A DNA stretch of 64,000 nt from Burkholderiales bacterium (GTDB lineage: Bacteria > Pseudomonadota > Gammaproteobacteria > Burkholderiales > SG8-41). Below are positions 54,479 through 61,648 of the stretch, piece by piece. Positions within the stretch are counted from its first letter, which is position 1. Every line of letters starts with the position of its first letter. The position numbers were made by a program, and so were the translations under genes. The notes below the pieces were generated by a model. The model searched no databases, was not told the origin of the DNA, and saw only the letters and a list, made by a program, of their open reading frames with translations. Location of the stretch: the NCBI GenBank assembly GCA_019634975.1, contig JAHCAI010000008.1, positions 62,001 through 126,000 on the forward strand. The letters run 5' to 3'.

Positions 54479-55885
54479 TCACTTCAATATCTCCCGCACA
54501 TCCGCAAAGTGCCCCTTGATCGCCGCCGCCGCGGCCATCGCCGGGCTGACGAGGTGGGTGCGGCCGCCGGGACCCTGGCGGTTGCGGAAATTGCGGTTGG
54601 AGGTCGAGGCGCAGCGTTCGCCCGGCTTCAGCTGGTCGCCGTTGATCGCGGTGCACAGCGAGCAGCCCGGATCGCGCCATTCAAAACCTGCTGTGGTCAG
54701 GATCCTGTCCAGGCCCTCGGCTTCGGCCTGGCGCTTGACGGTCTGCGAACCCGGCACGACCCAGGCCGGCACCACGGCCTTGCCGCGTTTCGCCACCTCG
54801 GCGGCGGCGCGGATGTCCTCGATGCGACTGTTGGTGCAGGAACCGATGAACACGCGGTCGATCCGGATGTCCTGCAGCGCCATGCCGGCCTTGAGGCCCA
54901 TGTAGTCGAGCGCCATCGCCCAGTCGCTGCGGCGGCGTTCGTCGGGCGCGTTCTTCGGATCGGGCACGCTGCCGCCGACGGCGCCTGCCATTTCCGGATT
55001 GACGCCCCAGGTCACCATCGGTTCGATCTGCGCGGCGTCCAGCATGACTTCGCGGTCGAATTCCGCGCCGGCGTCACTGGGCAGGGACTGCCACAGCGCC
55101 ATCGCCGCATCCCACTCGACACCCCGCTTCGGCGCCCAGGGGCGGCCGTCCAAGTAGGCAAAGGTGGTGTCGTCGGGCGCGATCATGCCGCAGCGCGCAC
55201 CGGCCTCGATCGACATGTTGCACACGGTCATGCGGCCTTCCATGCTCATGCGGCGGAAAGTGCTGCCGGCGTATTCGATGGCATGGCCGACACCGCCGGC
55301 AGCGCCGATTTTCGCGATCACCGCAAGAATGATGTCCTTGGGGGCGACGCCGAAACCCAACTCGCCATCGACGGTGATGCGCAGCGTCTTCGGCTTGCGT
55401 TGCCAGGTCGCCTGCGTCGCCAGCACGTGGGTCATGTCGGAGGCGCCGATGCCGAAGGCGATGCTGCCGAAGGCGCCGTGGGTCGAAGTGTGGGAGTCGG
55501 CACCGCAGATCAGCATGCCGGGCTGGGTGATGCCCTGCTCCGGCGGCACGATGTGCAGGATGCCCTGCGCCGGGTCGTCGAAACCGAAGAGGCGGATGCC
55601 GTGCAGCTTCGTATTCTCGTGCTGGGCGATCACCATGTTGCGGATTTCGTCGACGGCGATGCCGGCGATGCCCCTGTCGCGCCCGCTGGTCGGCACATAG
55701 TGGTCGGTGAAGGCGAAAACCTGATGCGGCCTTGCGACCTTCTGCCCGCGGCGCTTCAGCGCGGCAAAAGCGTGCGAGGAACCTTCATGGATCAGCGCAC
55801 GGTCGACATAGAGCAGGATCTCGCCCTCCTCCTCGGCCACCACGTGGGCTTCCCATATCCTGTCGAACATCGTGCGGGCGGTCAT
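54479..55885 (-). CDS. leuC: 3-isopropylmalate dehydratase large subunit-like protein, copy 2
   Basis: 468 aa. Same active-site set as copy 1: ADSHTSTHGAFGSIAFGIGA, GSCTNSRIEDIRAAAEVAK (Cys near 347), CSLCTAINGDQLKPGE (Cys near 408 and 411), RNFRNRQGPGGRTHLVSP. The C-terminal 60 residues are nearly identical to copy 1, while the N-terminal halves differ more. ATG at 55885 follows GGTGAG; a GTG nine bases upstream is possible. Begins 12 bases after the TctC stop. With only one leuD-like gene here, the two large subunits may share a small subunit or define two hydratases. Confidence 0.9.
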   Translation of the reverse strand: MTARTMFDRIWEAHVVAEEEGEILLYVDRALIHEGSSHAFAALKRRGQKVARPHQVFAFTDHYVPTSGRDRGIAGIAVDEIRNMVIAQHENTKLHGIRLFGFDDPAQGILHIVPPEQGITQPGMLICGADSHTSTHGAFGSIAFGIGASDMTHVLATQATWQRKPKTLRITVDGELGFGVAPKDIILAVIAKIGAAGGVGHAIEYAGSTFRRMSMEGRMTVCNMSIEAGARCGMIAPDDTTFAYLDGRPWAPKRGVEWDAAMALWQSLPSDAGAEFDREVMLDAAQIEPMVTWGVNPEMAGAVGGSVPDPKNAPDERRRSDWAMALDYMGLKAGMALQDIRIDRVFIGSCTNSRIEDIRAAAEVAKRGKAVVPAWVVPGSQTVKRQAEAEGLDRILTTAGFEWRDPGCSLCTAINGDQLKPGERCASTSNRNFRNRQGPGGRTHLVSPAMAAAAAIKGHFADVREILK

Positions 55886-55897
55886 GGCGCTCACCGG

Positions 55898-56866
55898 TTA
55901 CTTTGCCAGGCCGAGATCGCCGAGAATCGCGCGGAAATCCTTGTACTCCCGATCCAGGTAGGCCTTCGCCTGGCTGCTGCCGAGATAATTGTCACCCCAG
56001 TAATTCTTCGCCAGATCCTGTTTCCAGGCTTCGGAACGGGTCATCGCCGCAAAGGCGGAGTCCCAGAAGGCGGTCTGTGCCGGCGTCATGCCCCTGGGGC
56101 CCACCATGCCGCGCCAGGTGTCAAAACTCGCATCCACACCGAGGTCGCGCCAGGTCGGCACCGCCGCCAGGTCTCCGCCCAGCCGTTGCGGCGAGGAAAT
56201 CGCCAGCGCCCTCAGCTTGCCGGCCTTGATGTGAGGCAGCAGGTTGGCCACCGGTGCCGGCACGACGTCGACATGGCCGCCCAGCAGCGCGCCGGTGACT
56301 TCACCGCCGGACTTGAACACCACCATCTTCAGGCGTTTCGCGTCACCGCCGGCCTTGCCGATCACCTGGCCCACCACCATGTGGCTGGTGCCGCCGATCG
56401 CGGTGACGCCGAAGCTCAGCGACTGGGGATCCTGCTTCAGGCGTGCCACCAGGTCGCGGCCGTCCTTGACCGGCGAATCGGCGCGCACCGCGAACAGGAT
56501 GTATTCGCTGAACAGCTGTGCCAGCGGCGTCACATCGGTATAGGTCAGATTGCTCGCGCCGGTGATGTGGTTGGTCAGCAGCGGCACGGTGCTCACCGAC
56601 ACGAAATGACCATCGCCCGCATGCTGGTTCAGATAAATCATGCCCAGCCGGCCACCCGCTCCGGGCTTGTTGACCACCACGCTGCGGTCAATCAGCTTGA
56701 GGTTCTGCAGCAGGGCCTGCACCGCACGCCCGGTTTTGTCGGTCCCGCCGCCGGGCCCCGAGGGCACAATGACCTCGACATTGCGCTCCGGCTTCCACTC
56801 CTGTGCCCATGAGGGCATCGCTGCCAGCAGGCCTGCGATGAAGCCTGCGCGAAAAATGCTCTTCAT
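55898..56866 (-). CDS. tctC: Bug/TctC-family substrate-binding protein of the TctABC cluster
   Basis: About 322 aa. Signal peptide (FRAGFIAGLLAAMPSWAQ, cleavage after WAQ), then VEVIVPSGPGGGTDKTGRAV, VVNKPGAGGRLGMIYLNQHA, SVSTVPLLTNHITGASN and ALLGGHVDVVPAPVANLLPH. Of the three receptors here this is the one inside the cluster that also holds tctA and tctB, so it is the likely partner. Start taken at MKSIF; an ATG three codons upstream is also possible. Confidence 0.9.
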   Translation of the reverse strand: MKSIFRAGFIAGLLAAMPSWAQEWKPERNVEVIVPSGPGGGTDKTGRAVQALLQNLKLIDRSVVVNKPGAGGRLGMIYLNQHAGDGHFVSVSTVPLLTNHITGASNLTYTDVTPLAQLFSEYILFAVRADSPVKDGRDLVARLKQDPQSLSFGVTAIGGTSHMVVGQVIGKAGGDAKRLKMVVFKSGGEVTGALLGGHVDVVPAPVANLLPHIKAGKLRALAISSPQRLGGDLAAVPTWRDLGVDASFDTWRGMVGPRGMTPAQTAFWDSAFAAMTRSEAWKQDLAKNYWGDNYLGSSQAKAYLDREYKDFRAILGDLGLAK

Positions 56867-56920
56867 TGTGATCATCCTTTGCCTGCGGCGGAACTTGCAT
56901 CCCGCCGCGCTTCGTTTCAA

Positions 56921-57973
56921 TTACCAGCCTGCGATGAGTTCGGCACCGGGCTTGGCCTCGCCGCGTTCGACGCGGCGCACCAGGTCATTCATTTTCGCGT
57001 GCAGCGGTGCCGGCACGCCGATGAACTGGCCGCGCTCGGCGACATAGCCGTTGATGAAATCGGTCTCGGTGCGACGCCCCTTGAACATGTCCTGCGCCAT
57101 CGAGGGACGCTGCTCGTCGGAACGCTTTTTCGCGCCTTCGCGCAGGATGTCCTCGATGCCGGCAAGCGCATCCTTGTTGCCCTCGCCCGCCAGCGCCAGC
57201 ATCTCCGGCTCCATGCCGAGCATCCGCTCCAGGGAGTAGCCCAGTGCCTGGCCGACGCGCACGGCCTGCGAACCCAGGCGGATCGACACCCAACGCGGGC
57301 CATCGGCGGCGTCGCGCTGGTTGCCCGACAGTCCCGTCGCCGCGCACAGCCCGTTGCGCATCGAGTTGATGACCAGCTTGGACCAGCGCTCGCCCCACAG
57401 ATTGGTGGTGACCTTGGCGCTGTCGGCGGAGCGCAGCAGTGCCGCGATCTCCTCCGCCCGCGGCGTGACGCGGCCGTGAGGCTCGCCGACGCGGAACACG
57501 GTGTGCTTGTCGCCGCCCAGCGGCACGGTGCGCTTGATGCGGCCCGGCGCATACAGTTCGGCCGCCACCAGGCTGGCGATGCAGCCCAGCGTCTTGCCCC
57601 AGCCGACGATGGCCGCGATGCGTTCCTCGTTGATGCAGTTCTGCAGCGACACGCAGTAGCCGTCCGGCGCGAGGTAGGGCTTGATCAGGTGGGTGGCCCA
57701 CTCGGTGTCGTAGGACTTCACGCAGATGAAGGCGATGTCCACCGGGCGTTCCTTGCAGAAGCGCTGCACCTCGGTGATGTGGAGGGCGTTGACCTTGATC
57801 GTGTGCTCCTCCTGCGGCGTCAGGCCCGACAGGTGCAGGCCCTTTTCGCGCATGGTTTCGACATGCTCGGGCCAGGGATCGATCAGCGTGACGTCATGTC
57901 CGGCGCGGGTCATGTGGCCACCTGCAATGCCGCCGATGGCGCCGGCGCCGACTACTACGATGCGTTTATCCAA
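56921..57973 (-). CDS. Ketopantoate reductase (PanE/ApbA)-family oxidoreductase
   Basis: 350 aa. Rossmann motif VVVGAGAIGGIAGGHMTRAG at the N-terminus, DIAFICVKSYDTEWA and LQNCINEERIAAIVGWGKTL in the first domain (catalytic Lys and Asn region), and a C-terminal helical domain with LVINSMRNGLCAATGL. PanE reduces 2-dehydropantoate with NADPH; catabolic paralogues act on other 2-oxo/2-hydroxy acids, which suits this cluster. TTG start seven bases after GGAGA. Expressed with the neighbouring transporter and hydratase genes. Confidence 0.87.
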   Translation of the reverse strand: MDKRIVVVGAGAIGGIAGGHMTRAGHDVTLIDPWPEHVETMREKGLHLSGLTPQEEHTIKVNALHITEVQRFCKERPVDIAFICVKSYDTEWATHLIKPYLAPDGYCVSLQNCINEERIAAIVGWGKTLGCIASLVAAELYAPGRIKRTVPLGGDKHTVFRVGEPHGRVTPRAEEIAALLRSADSAKVTTNLWGERWSKLVINSMRNGLCAATGLSGNQRDAADGPRWVSIRLGSQAVRVGQALGYSLERMLGMEPEMLALAGEGNKDALAGIEDILREGAKKRSDEQRPSMAQDMFKGRRTETDFINGYVAERGQFIGVPAPLHAKMNDLVRRVERGEAKPGAELIAGW

Positions 57974-58015
57974 GGAAATTCTCCAGAAAGCAGATCAGAA
58001 TCAGATTCAAAAACA

Positions 58016-58135
58016 GCCACAGAGGTCACAGAGAACACAGAGAACTTCAAAAACCACACATTGCCGGGGTGTGATACTTTCATAAGTATTTGTTTTTATT
58101 ATATTTTTTATGCTTTCTCTGTGCCCTCTGCGGCC
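58016..58135. repeat. CACAGAG-type inverted repeat, copy D, interrupted by the AT-rich motif
   Basis: Left arm GCCACAGAGGTCACAGAGAA and one more unit ACACAGAGAA (58016-58045) is the cleanest set of 9-base units. Right arm TTTCTCTGTGCCCTCTGCGG (58114-58133). The ACAGGAT inner arms and core are missing; instead there is a short palindrome (58054-58072 region) and AT-rich motif copy 3. Lies between the PanE-like and IDH-like genes. Confidence 0.85.
58081..58112 (+). repeat. AT-rich dispersed motif, copy 3
   Basis: CATAAGTATTTGTTTTTATT followed by ATATTTTTTATG. It matches the consensus almost perfectly. Sits inside repeat D. Confidence 0.8.
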
Positions 58136-58150
58136 AAAGGGTTTCTGCCT

Positions 58151-59197
58151 TTACAGCTTCGCGACGATCGCGTCCGTGAAGGCGCGGGTGCCGGCGGTGC
58201 CGCCGAGGTCGCGGGTGACGTGTTTTTTCTCGGCCAGCACCTTCGTCAGCGCGGCGTCGATGCGGCCCGCCGCGTCGTTCTCGCCGATGTGGCGCAGCAT
58301 CAGCACGCCGGAGAGGATCACCGCCATCGGATTGGCGATGTCCTTGCCGGCGATGTCCGGCGCCGAGCCGTGCACCGCCTCGAACATCGCGCATTTCTCG
58401 CCGACGTTGGCGCCGGGCGCGACACCGAGACCGCCGACGAGGCCCGCGGCGAGATCGGAGACGATGTCGCCAAAGAGGTTGGCGAGCAGCAGGCCGTCGA
58501 AGGACTCGGGCTTGATCACCAGTTCCATGCACAGCGCGTCGATCACGCGGGCGTCACACTCGATGTCCGGATATTCCCTTGCGACATCCTGCCCCGCTTT
58601 CAGGAACAGGCCGTCGGTCATTTTCATGACATTGGCCTTGTGGCCGATGGTCATCTTCCTGCGGCCGGTCTTTTTCAGGTATTCGAAGCCGTAGCGCGCG
58701 GTGCGCTCTGTGGCGCCGCGGGTGATGCGCTTGATGGCTTCCGCCGTGTCATCGTCGATCATGCGCTCATTGCCGACGTAAAGGTCCTCGCTGTTTTCGC
58801 GAAAGATCACCAGGTCGACGTTGTCGTAGCGCGAAGCGACGCCGGGATAGTTCTTCACCGGGCGCACGTTGACGTAGAGGCCGAGTTCCTTGCGCAGCGC
58901 GATGGCGATGCTGGGATAGTCGGCGCGCCACTCCTTGCCGCCGCGCATGCGCTCGATGTAGATGCGGTAATTGCCGCCGAAGGGCGTCTGGGTGGGCCCC
59001 TTCAGCGCGAGGCCGTTGCGCTCGATCGACTCCAGCACGCTGGCTGGCAGCGGCGTGCCGAGTTCCTTCTCGGCGCGCAGGCCGACCAGCACTTCCTCGA
59101 ATTCCACCTTCGCGCCCGATGCCTTGATGATGGCGCAGGCCGAACCCACGACTTCCGGGCCGATGCCGTCACCCGGTACCACAGTTACCTTTTTCAA
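58151..59197 (-). CDS. Isocitrate/isopropylmalate dehydrogenase family protein
   Basis: 348 aa beta-decarboxylating dehydrogenase. PGDGIGPEVVGSA at the N-terminus; NVRPVKNYPGVASRYDNVDL and VIFRENSEDLYVGNE near the substrate phosphate/gamma-carboxylate pocket are closer to NAD-dependent isocitrate dehydrogenase than to LeuB; KANVMKMTDGLFL gives the catalytic Lys; NLFGDIVSDLAAGLVGGLG and FEAVHGSAPDIAGKDIANP complete metal and NAD sites. TTG start after GGAG. With the LeuC/LeuD-like enzymes it forms the isomerise-then-oxidatively-decarboxylate pair known from leucine synthesis and the TCA cycle. Actual substrate unknown. Confidence 0.9.
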   Translation of the reverse strand: MKKVTVVPGDGIGPEVVGSACAIIKASGAKVEFEEVLVGLRAEKELGTPLPASVLESIERNGLALKGPTQTPFGGNYRIYIERMRGGKEWRADYPSIAIALRKELGLYVNVRPVKNYPGVASRYDNVDLVIFRENSEDLYVGNERMIDDDTAEAIKRITRGATERTARYGFEYLKKTGRRKMTIGHKANVMKMTDGLFLKAGQDVAREYPDIECDARVIDALCMELVIKPESFDGLLLANLFGDIVSDLAAGLVGGLGVAPGANVGEKCAMFEAVHGSAPDIAGKDIANPMAVILSGVLMLRHIGENDAAGRIDAALTKVLAEKKHVTRDLGGTAGTRAFTDAIVAKL

Positions 59198-59231
59198 TCC
59201 TGATTCTCCGAAACGTCGTTAGAAAAGCGGG

Positions 59232-60740
59232 TCAACTCTCGTCGCCCTTGCTGCCCATGGCGCGCAGGCGCGGAATGATGAACGGCAGCAGCACCGAGAT
59301 GGCGGACATCGCCAGCAAGGTCACGGTGATCACGCTGCCGTAGAAAATCTTCAGGTCGCCGCCGGAAATGGTCATCGCCTGGCGGAAGGACTGCTCCATC
59401 ATGCCGCCCAGCACCAGCGACAGCACCAGCGGCGCCACCGGTATGTCGACCTTGTCGAAGATGTAGCCGATGACGCCGAAGAGCAGGATCAGCCAGAGAT
59501 CGACGACGCTGCCGTTGATGGCATAGGCGCCGATCGCGGAAATCGCGACGATCATCGGATAGAGGATGCCCTGCGGGATGTAGAGCAGCCGCACGAACAG
59601 GCCGATCAGCGGCAGGTTGAGGATGACCAGCATCACGTTGCCGATGTACATGCTGTTGATCAGCCCCCACACCAGGTCGGGCCTGTTCTGGAACAGCAGG
59701 GGACCGGGCTGCACGCCGTACATGATGAAGGCGCCGAGCATCACCGCAGTGGCGCCGCCGCCGGGAATGCCCAGGGTCAGCAGCGGTACCAGCGCGCCGG
59801 CGGTGTCGGAATTGTTCGCCGCCTCCGGCCCCGCCACGCCCTCGATTGCGCCATGCCCGAATTCCTCGGGATGCTTGGACATGCGCTTTTCGGTGGTGTA
59901 GGACATGATCGATGCAATGGTGCCGCCCGCACCCGGCAGCACGCCGACGACGAAACCGATGACACCGCCGCGCCAGATCGGCCCGATCGACCTCCTCCAT
60001 TCCTCGCGCGTCAGCCACAGCTTGCCCCGGATTTTCATCGCCTCGGCCGAGGTGCCGCGGAAAATCCCCTCCAGCCCGCGCAGCACTTCCGCCATGGCAA
60101 ACAGGCCGACCACGACCACCACGAAACCGACGCCGTCCTGGAATTCCGGGATGCCCATCGTGAAGCGCGCCTGACCGCTCTGCAGGTCGATGCCGATGGT
60201 GGCGATCATCAGTCCGAGGATGGTCGCGATCACGCCTTTTGCCGGCGACTTCCCCGTCAGCGTCGATACCGCGGTCATCGCGAACAGCATCAGCGTGAAA
60301 TACTCGGCTGGCCCGAACTTCAGCGCCATCGAGGTCAGCGGCACCGCGAACAGCGTCAGCCCGATCACGCCGATGGTGCCGGCGATGAACGAGCCGATTG
60401 CAGACACCGCAAGCGCGGCTCCGGCCCTGCCCTTCTTCGCCATCTCGTAACCGTCGATGGATGTCATCACCGAAGCTGCTTCACCGGGCGTGCGGATCAG
60501 GATCGCCGTGGTCGAGCCGCCGTACTTGGCGCCGTAATAGATGCCGGCCATCATGATCAGCGCCGACGTCGGATTCATGCCGTAGGTGATCGGGATCAGC
60601 AGCGCGATGCCGGCCGAGGGCCCGATGCCCGGCAGCACGCCGATGATGGTGCCCATGAACACGCCGAGGAAGGTGTACCACAGGTTGATCGGCTGGGTCG
60701 CAACCGCGAAACCGTTGAGGATATGGGTCAGGGTTTCCAT
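59232..60740 (-). CDS. tctA: Tripartite tricarboxylate transporter large membrane subunit TctA
   Basis: 502 aa with about 11-12 membrane helices. The family signature GMNPTSALIMMAGIYYGAKY followed by GGSTTAILIRTPGEA occurs near 55-90, and its second-half counterpart VGVLPGAGGTIASIMSYTTE near 260, showing the internal duplication. Sodium- or proton-coupled import of carboxylates. ATG at 60740 follows GAGG; a GTG two codons earlier is less likely. Starts a few bases after tctB. Confidence 0.95.
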   Translation of the reverse strand: METLTHILNGFAVATQPINLWYTFLGVFMGTIIGVLPGIGPSAGIALLIPITYGMNPTSALIMMAGIYYGAKYGGSTTAILIRTPGEAASVMTSIDGYEMAKKGRAGAALAVSAIGSFIAGTIGVIGLTLFAVPLTSMALKFGPAEYFTLMLFAMTAVSTLTGKSPAKGVIATILGLMIATIGIDLQSGQARFTMGIPEFQDGVGFVVVVVGLFAMAEVLRGLEGIFRGTSAEAMKIRGKLWLTREEWRRSIGPIWRGGVIGFVVGVLPGAGGTIASIMSYTTEKRMSKHPEEFGHGAIEGVAGPEAANNSDTAGALVPLLTLGIPGGGATAVMLGAFIMYGVQPGPLLFQNRPDLVWGLINSMYIGNVMLVILNLPLIGLFVRLLYIPQGILYPMIVAISAIGAYAINGSVVDLWLILLFGVIGYIFDKVDIPVAPLVLSLVLGGMMEQSFRQAMTISGGDLKIFYGSVITVTLLAMSAISVLLPFIIPRLRAMGSKGDES

Positions 60741-60747
60741 GGACACC

Positions 60748-61215
60748 TCAGAACGGGATGATGCCGCGCGCGAGATTCACGCCGAGCAGCTTGGTGAAGG
60801 CCGAGTAGCTGATTGCGACAAACAGGACGCAGCTCAGCCCGTTCATCAGGTGGCGGCCGCGGTTGAAATATCCCGTCAGCCCCAGCAGATAGATGAGTGT
60901 CGCCAGCATGTAGCCGAGCGGCTCGAACAGCACCACGTAGAGGGCCGTCCATGCGACCACGGCCACCACCACCCAGTGATGCGGCTCCCAGGACAGCGCG
61001 CCGGAATCCCCCTCCCCGGCCTTCGTTTTCTTGCGATCACGCAGGATCTCGGCCAGCAGCATGGCCGCGCCCACCAGCAGGCCCACCCCCAGCATCTGCG
61101 GGAAAGCCTTGGGACCCAGCGGATCACCGAGTTCCAGGCTCGGGATCTGCGCGGTTCCCCAGAAATACACGCCCGCAAGCAACAGCACACAGACGAAAAT
61201 GATGCGGTCTGTCAT
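60748..61215 (-). CDS. tctB: Tripartite tricarboxylate transporter small membrane subunit TctB
   Basis: 155 aa with four membrane helices (about 5-22, 38-58, 78-110 as two, 125-145) and a short cytoplasmic charged loop (EILRDRKKTKAGEGD). IPSLELGDPLGPKAFPQMLG is the typical TctB segment after helix 1. GGAGGAG before ATG; the long open frame upstream is not used. First gene of the minus-strand carboxylate cluster, so its promoter should lie in the gap to 61647. Confidence 0.9.
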   Translation of the reverse strand: MTDRIIFVCVLLLAGVYFWGTAQIPSLELGDPLGPKAFPQMLGVGLLVGAAMLLAEILRDRKKTKAGEGDSGALSWEPHHWVVVAVVAWTALYVVLFEPLGYMLATLIYLLGLTGYFNRGRHLMNGLSCVLFVAISYSAFTKLLGVNLARGIIPF

Positions 61216-61646
61216 GATGAACAACTCCTCCCGGTGATTGGATGCGGCGGACTGGCGTTGCCGCGTGATGCCCGTTTTGAAATGGCGCGCTGCGCTCATC
61301 GCACGGTTTTCGCAGGCTGAAATCTTAACCGAGAACCCGCGGGCTTGTAAGGATTTGACGGCATCCCGACCGGATCGTGGAACTCGGCGAGCCGCTTCGT
61401 CGGCGGAAGTTTTCGCGCCCGATCGGCCTGTGCGGAATGATCGGCTGCATGCGAGTTTCAGATCCGGGTAATCCGCATCCCCGGCCCTTGCCATTGCGTG
61501 GACACAGCGCTGCGGATTCCTGCAGTGAGCCCATACGGTGCGGCAACGACATTCCTGTTGACCTCGTCGATGCAGCACTGAACAATGCGCAGCAGGCCCG
61601 CATTGAGTCCATCACATAAGTTATTGTTTTTAAAGATTATTTTATA
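61216..61646. promoter_or_regulatory. Divergent intergenic region tctB / FAD oxidase
   Basis: A 431-bp gap without a convincing gene. It must hold the start signals for the carboxylate cluster (minus) and the FAD oxidase (plus). I see no good -35/-10 pair with normal spacing for tctB. For the oxidase, a TATAAT hexamer overlaps its own ATG (61642-61647), which is too close to serve that start codon in the usual way. Confidence 0.4.
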
Positions 61647-61648
61647 AT
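61615..61648 (+). repeat. AT-rich dispersed motif, copy 1 (overlaps a start codon)
   Basis: CATAAGTTATTGTTTTTAAA followed by GATTATTTTATAATG, where the final ATG is the oxidase start. No Shine-Dalgarno lies between the motif and the start. Confidence 0.8.

Noticed and set aside
54437-56812. 791-codon plus-strand frame opposite leuC-like copy 2 and tctC
   Set aside because: Antisense shadow; starts inside repeat C and encodes low-complexity His/Arg/Gly protein.
56879-59203. 774-codon plus-strand frame opposite the PanE-like and IDH-like genes
   Set aside because: Antisense shadow that even runs through repeat D and the AT-rich motif.
61642-61647. TATAAT as promoter of the FAD oxidase
   Set aside because: It overlaps the start codon; transcription from it would begin inside the gene, and no proper -35 at 17 bases is present. 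More simply part of the AT-rich motif.
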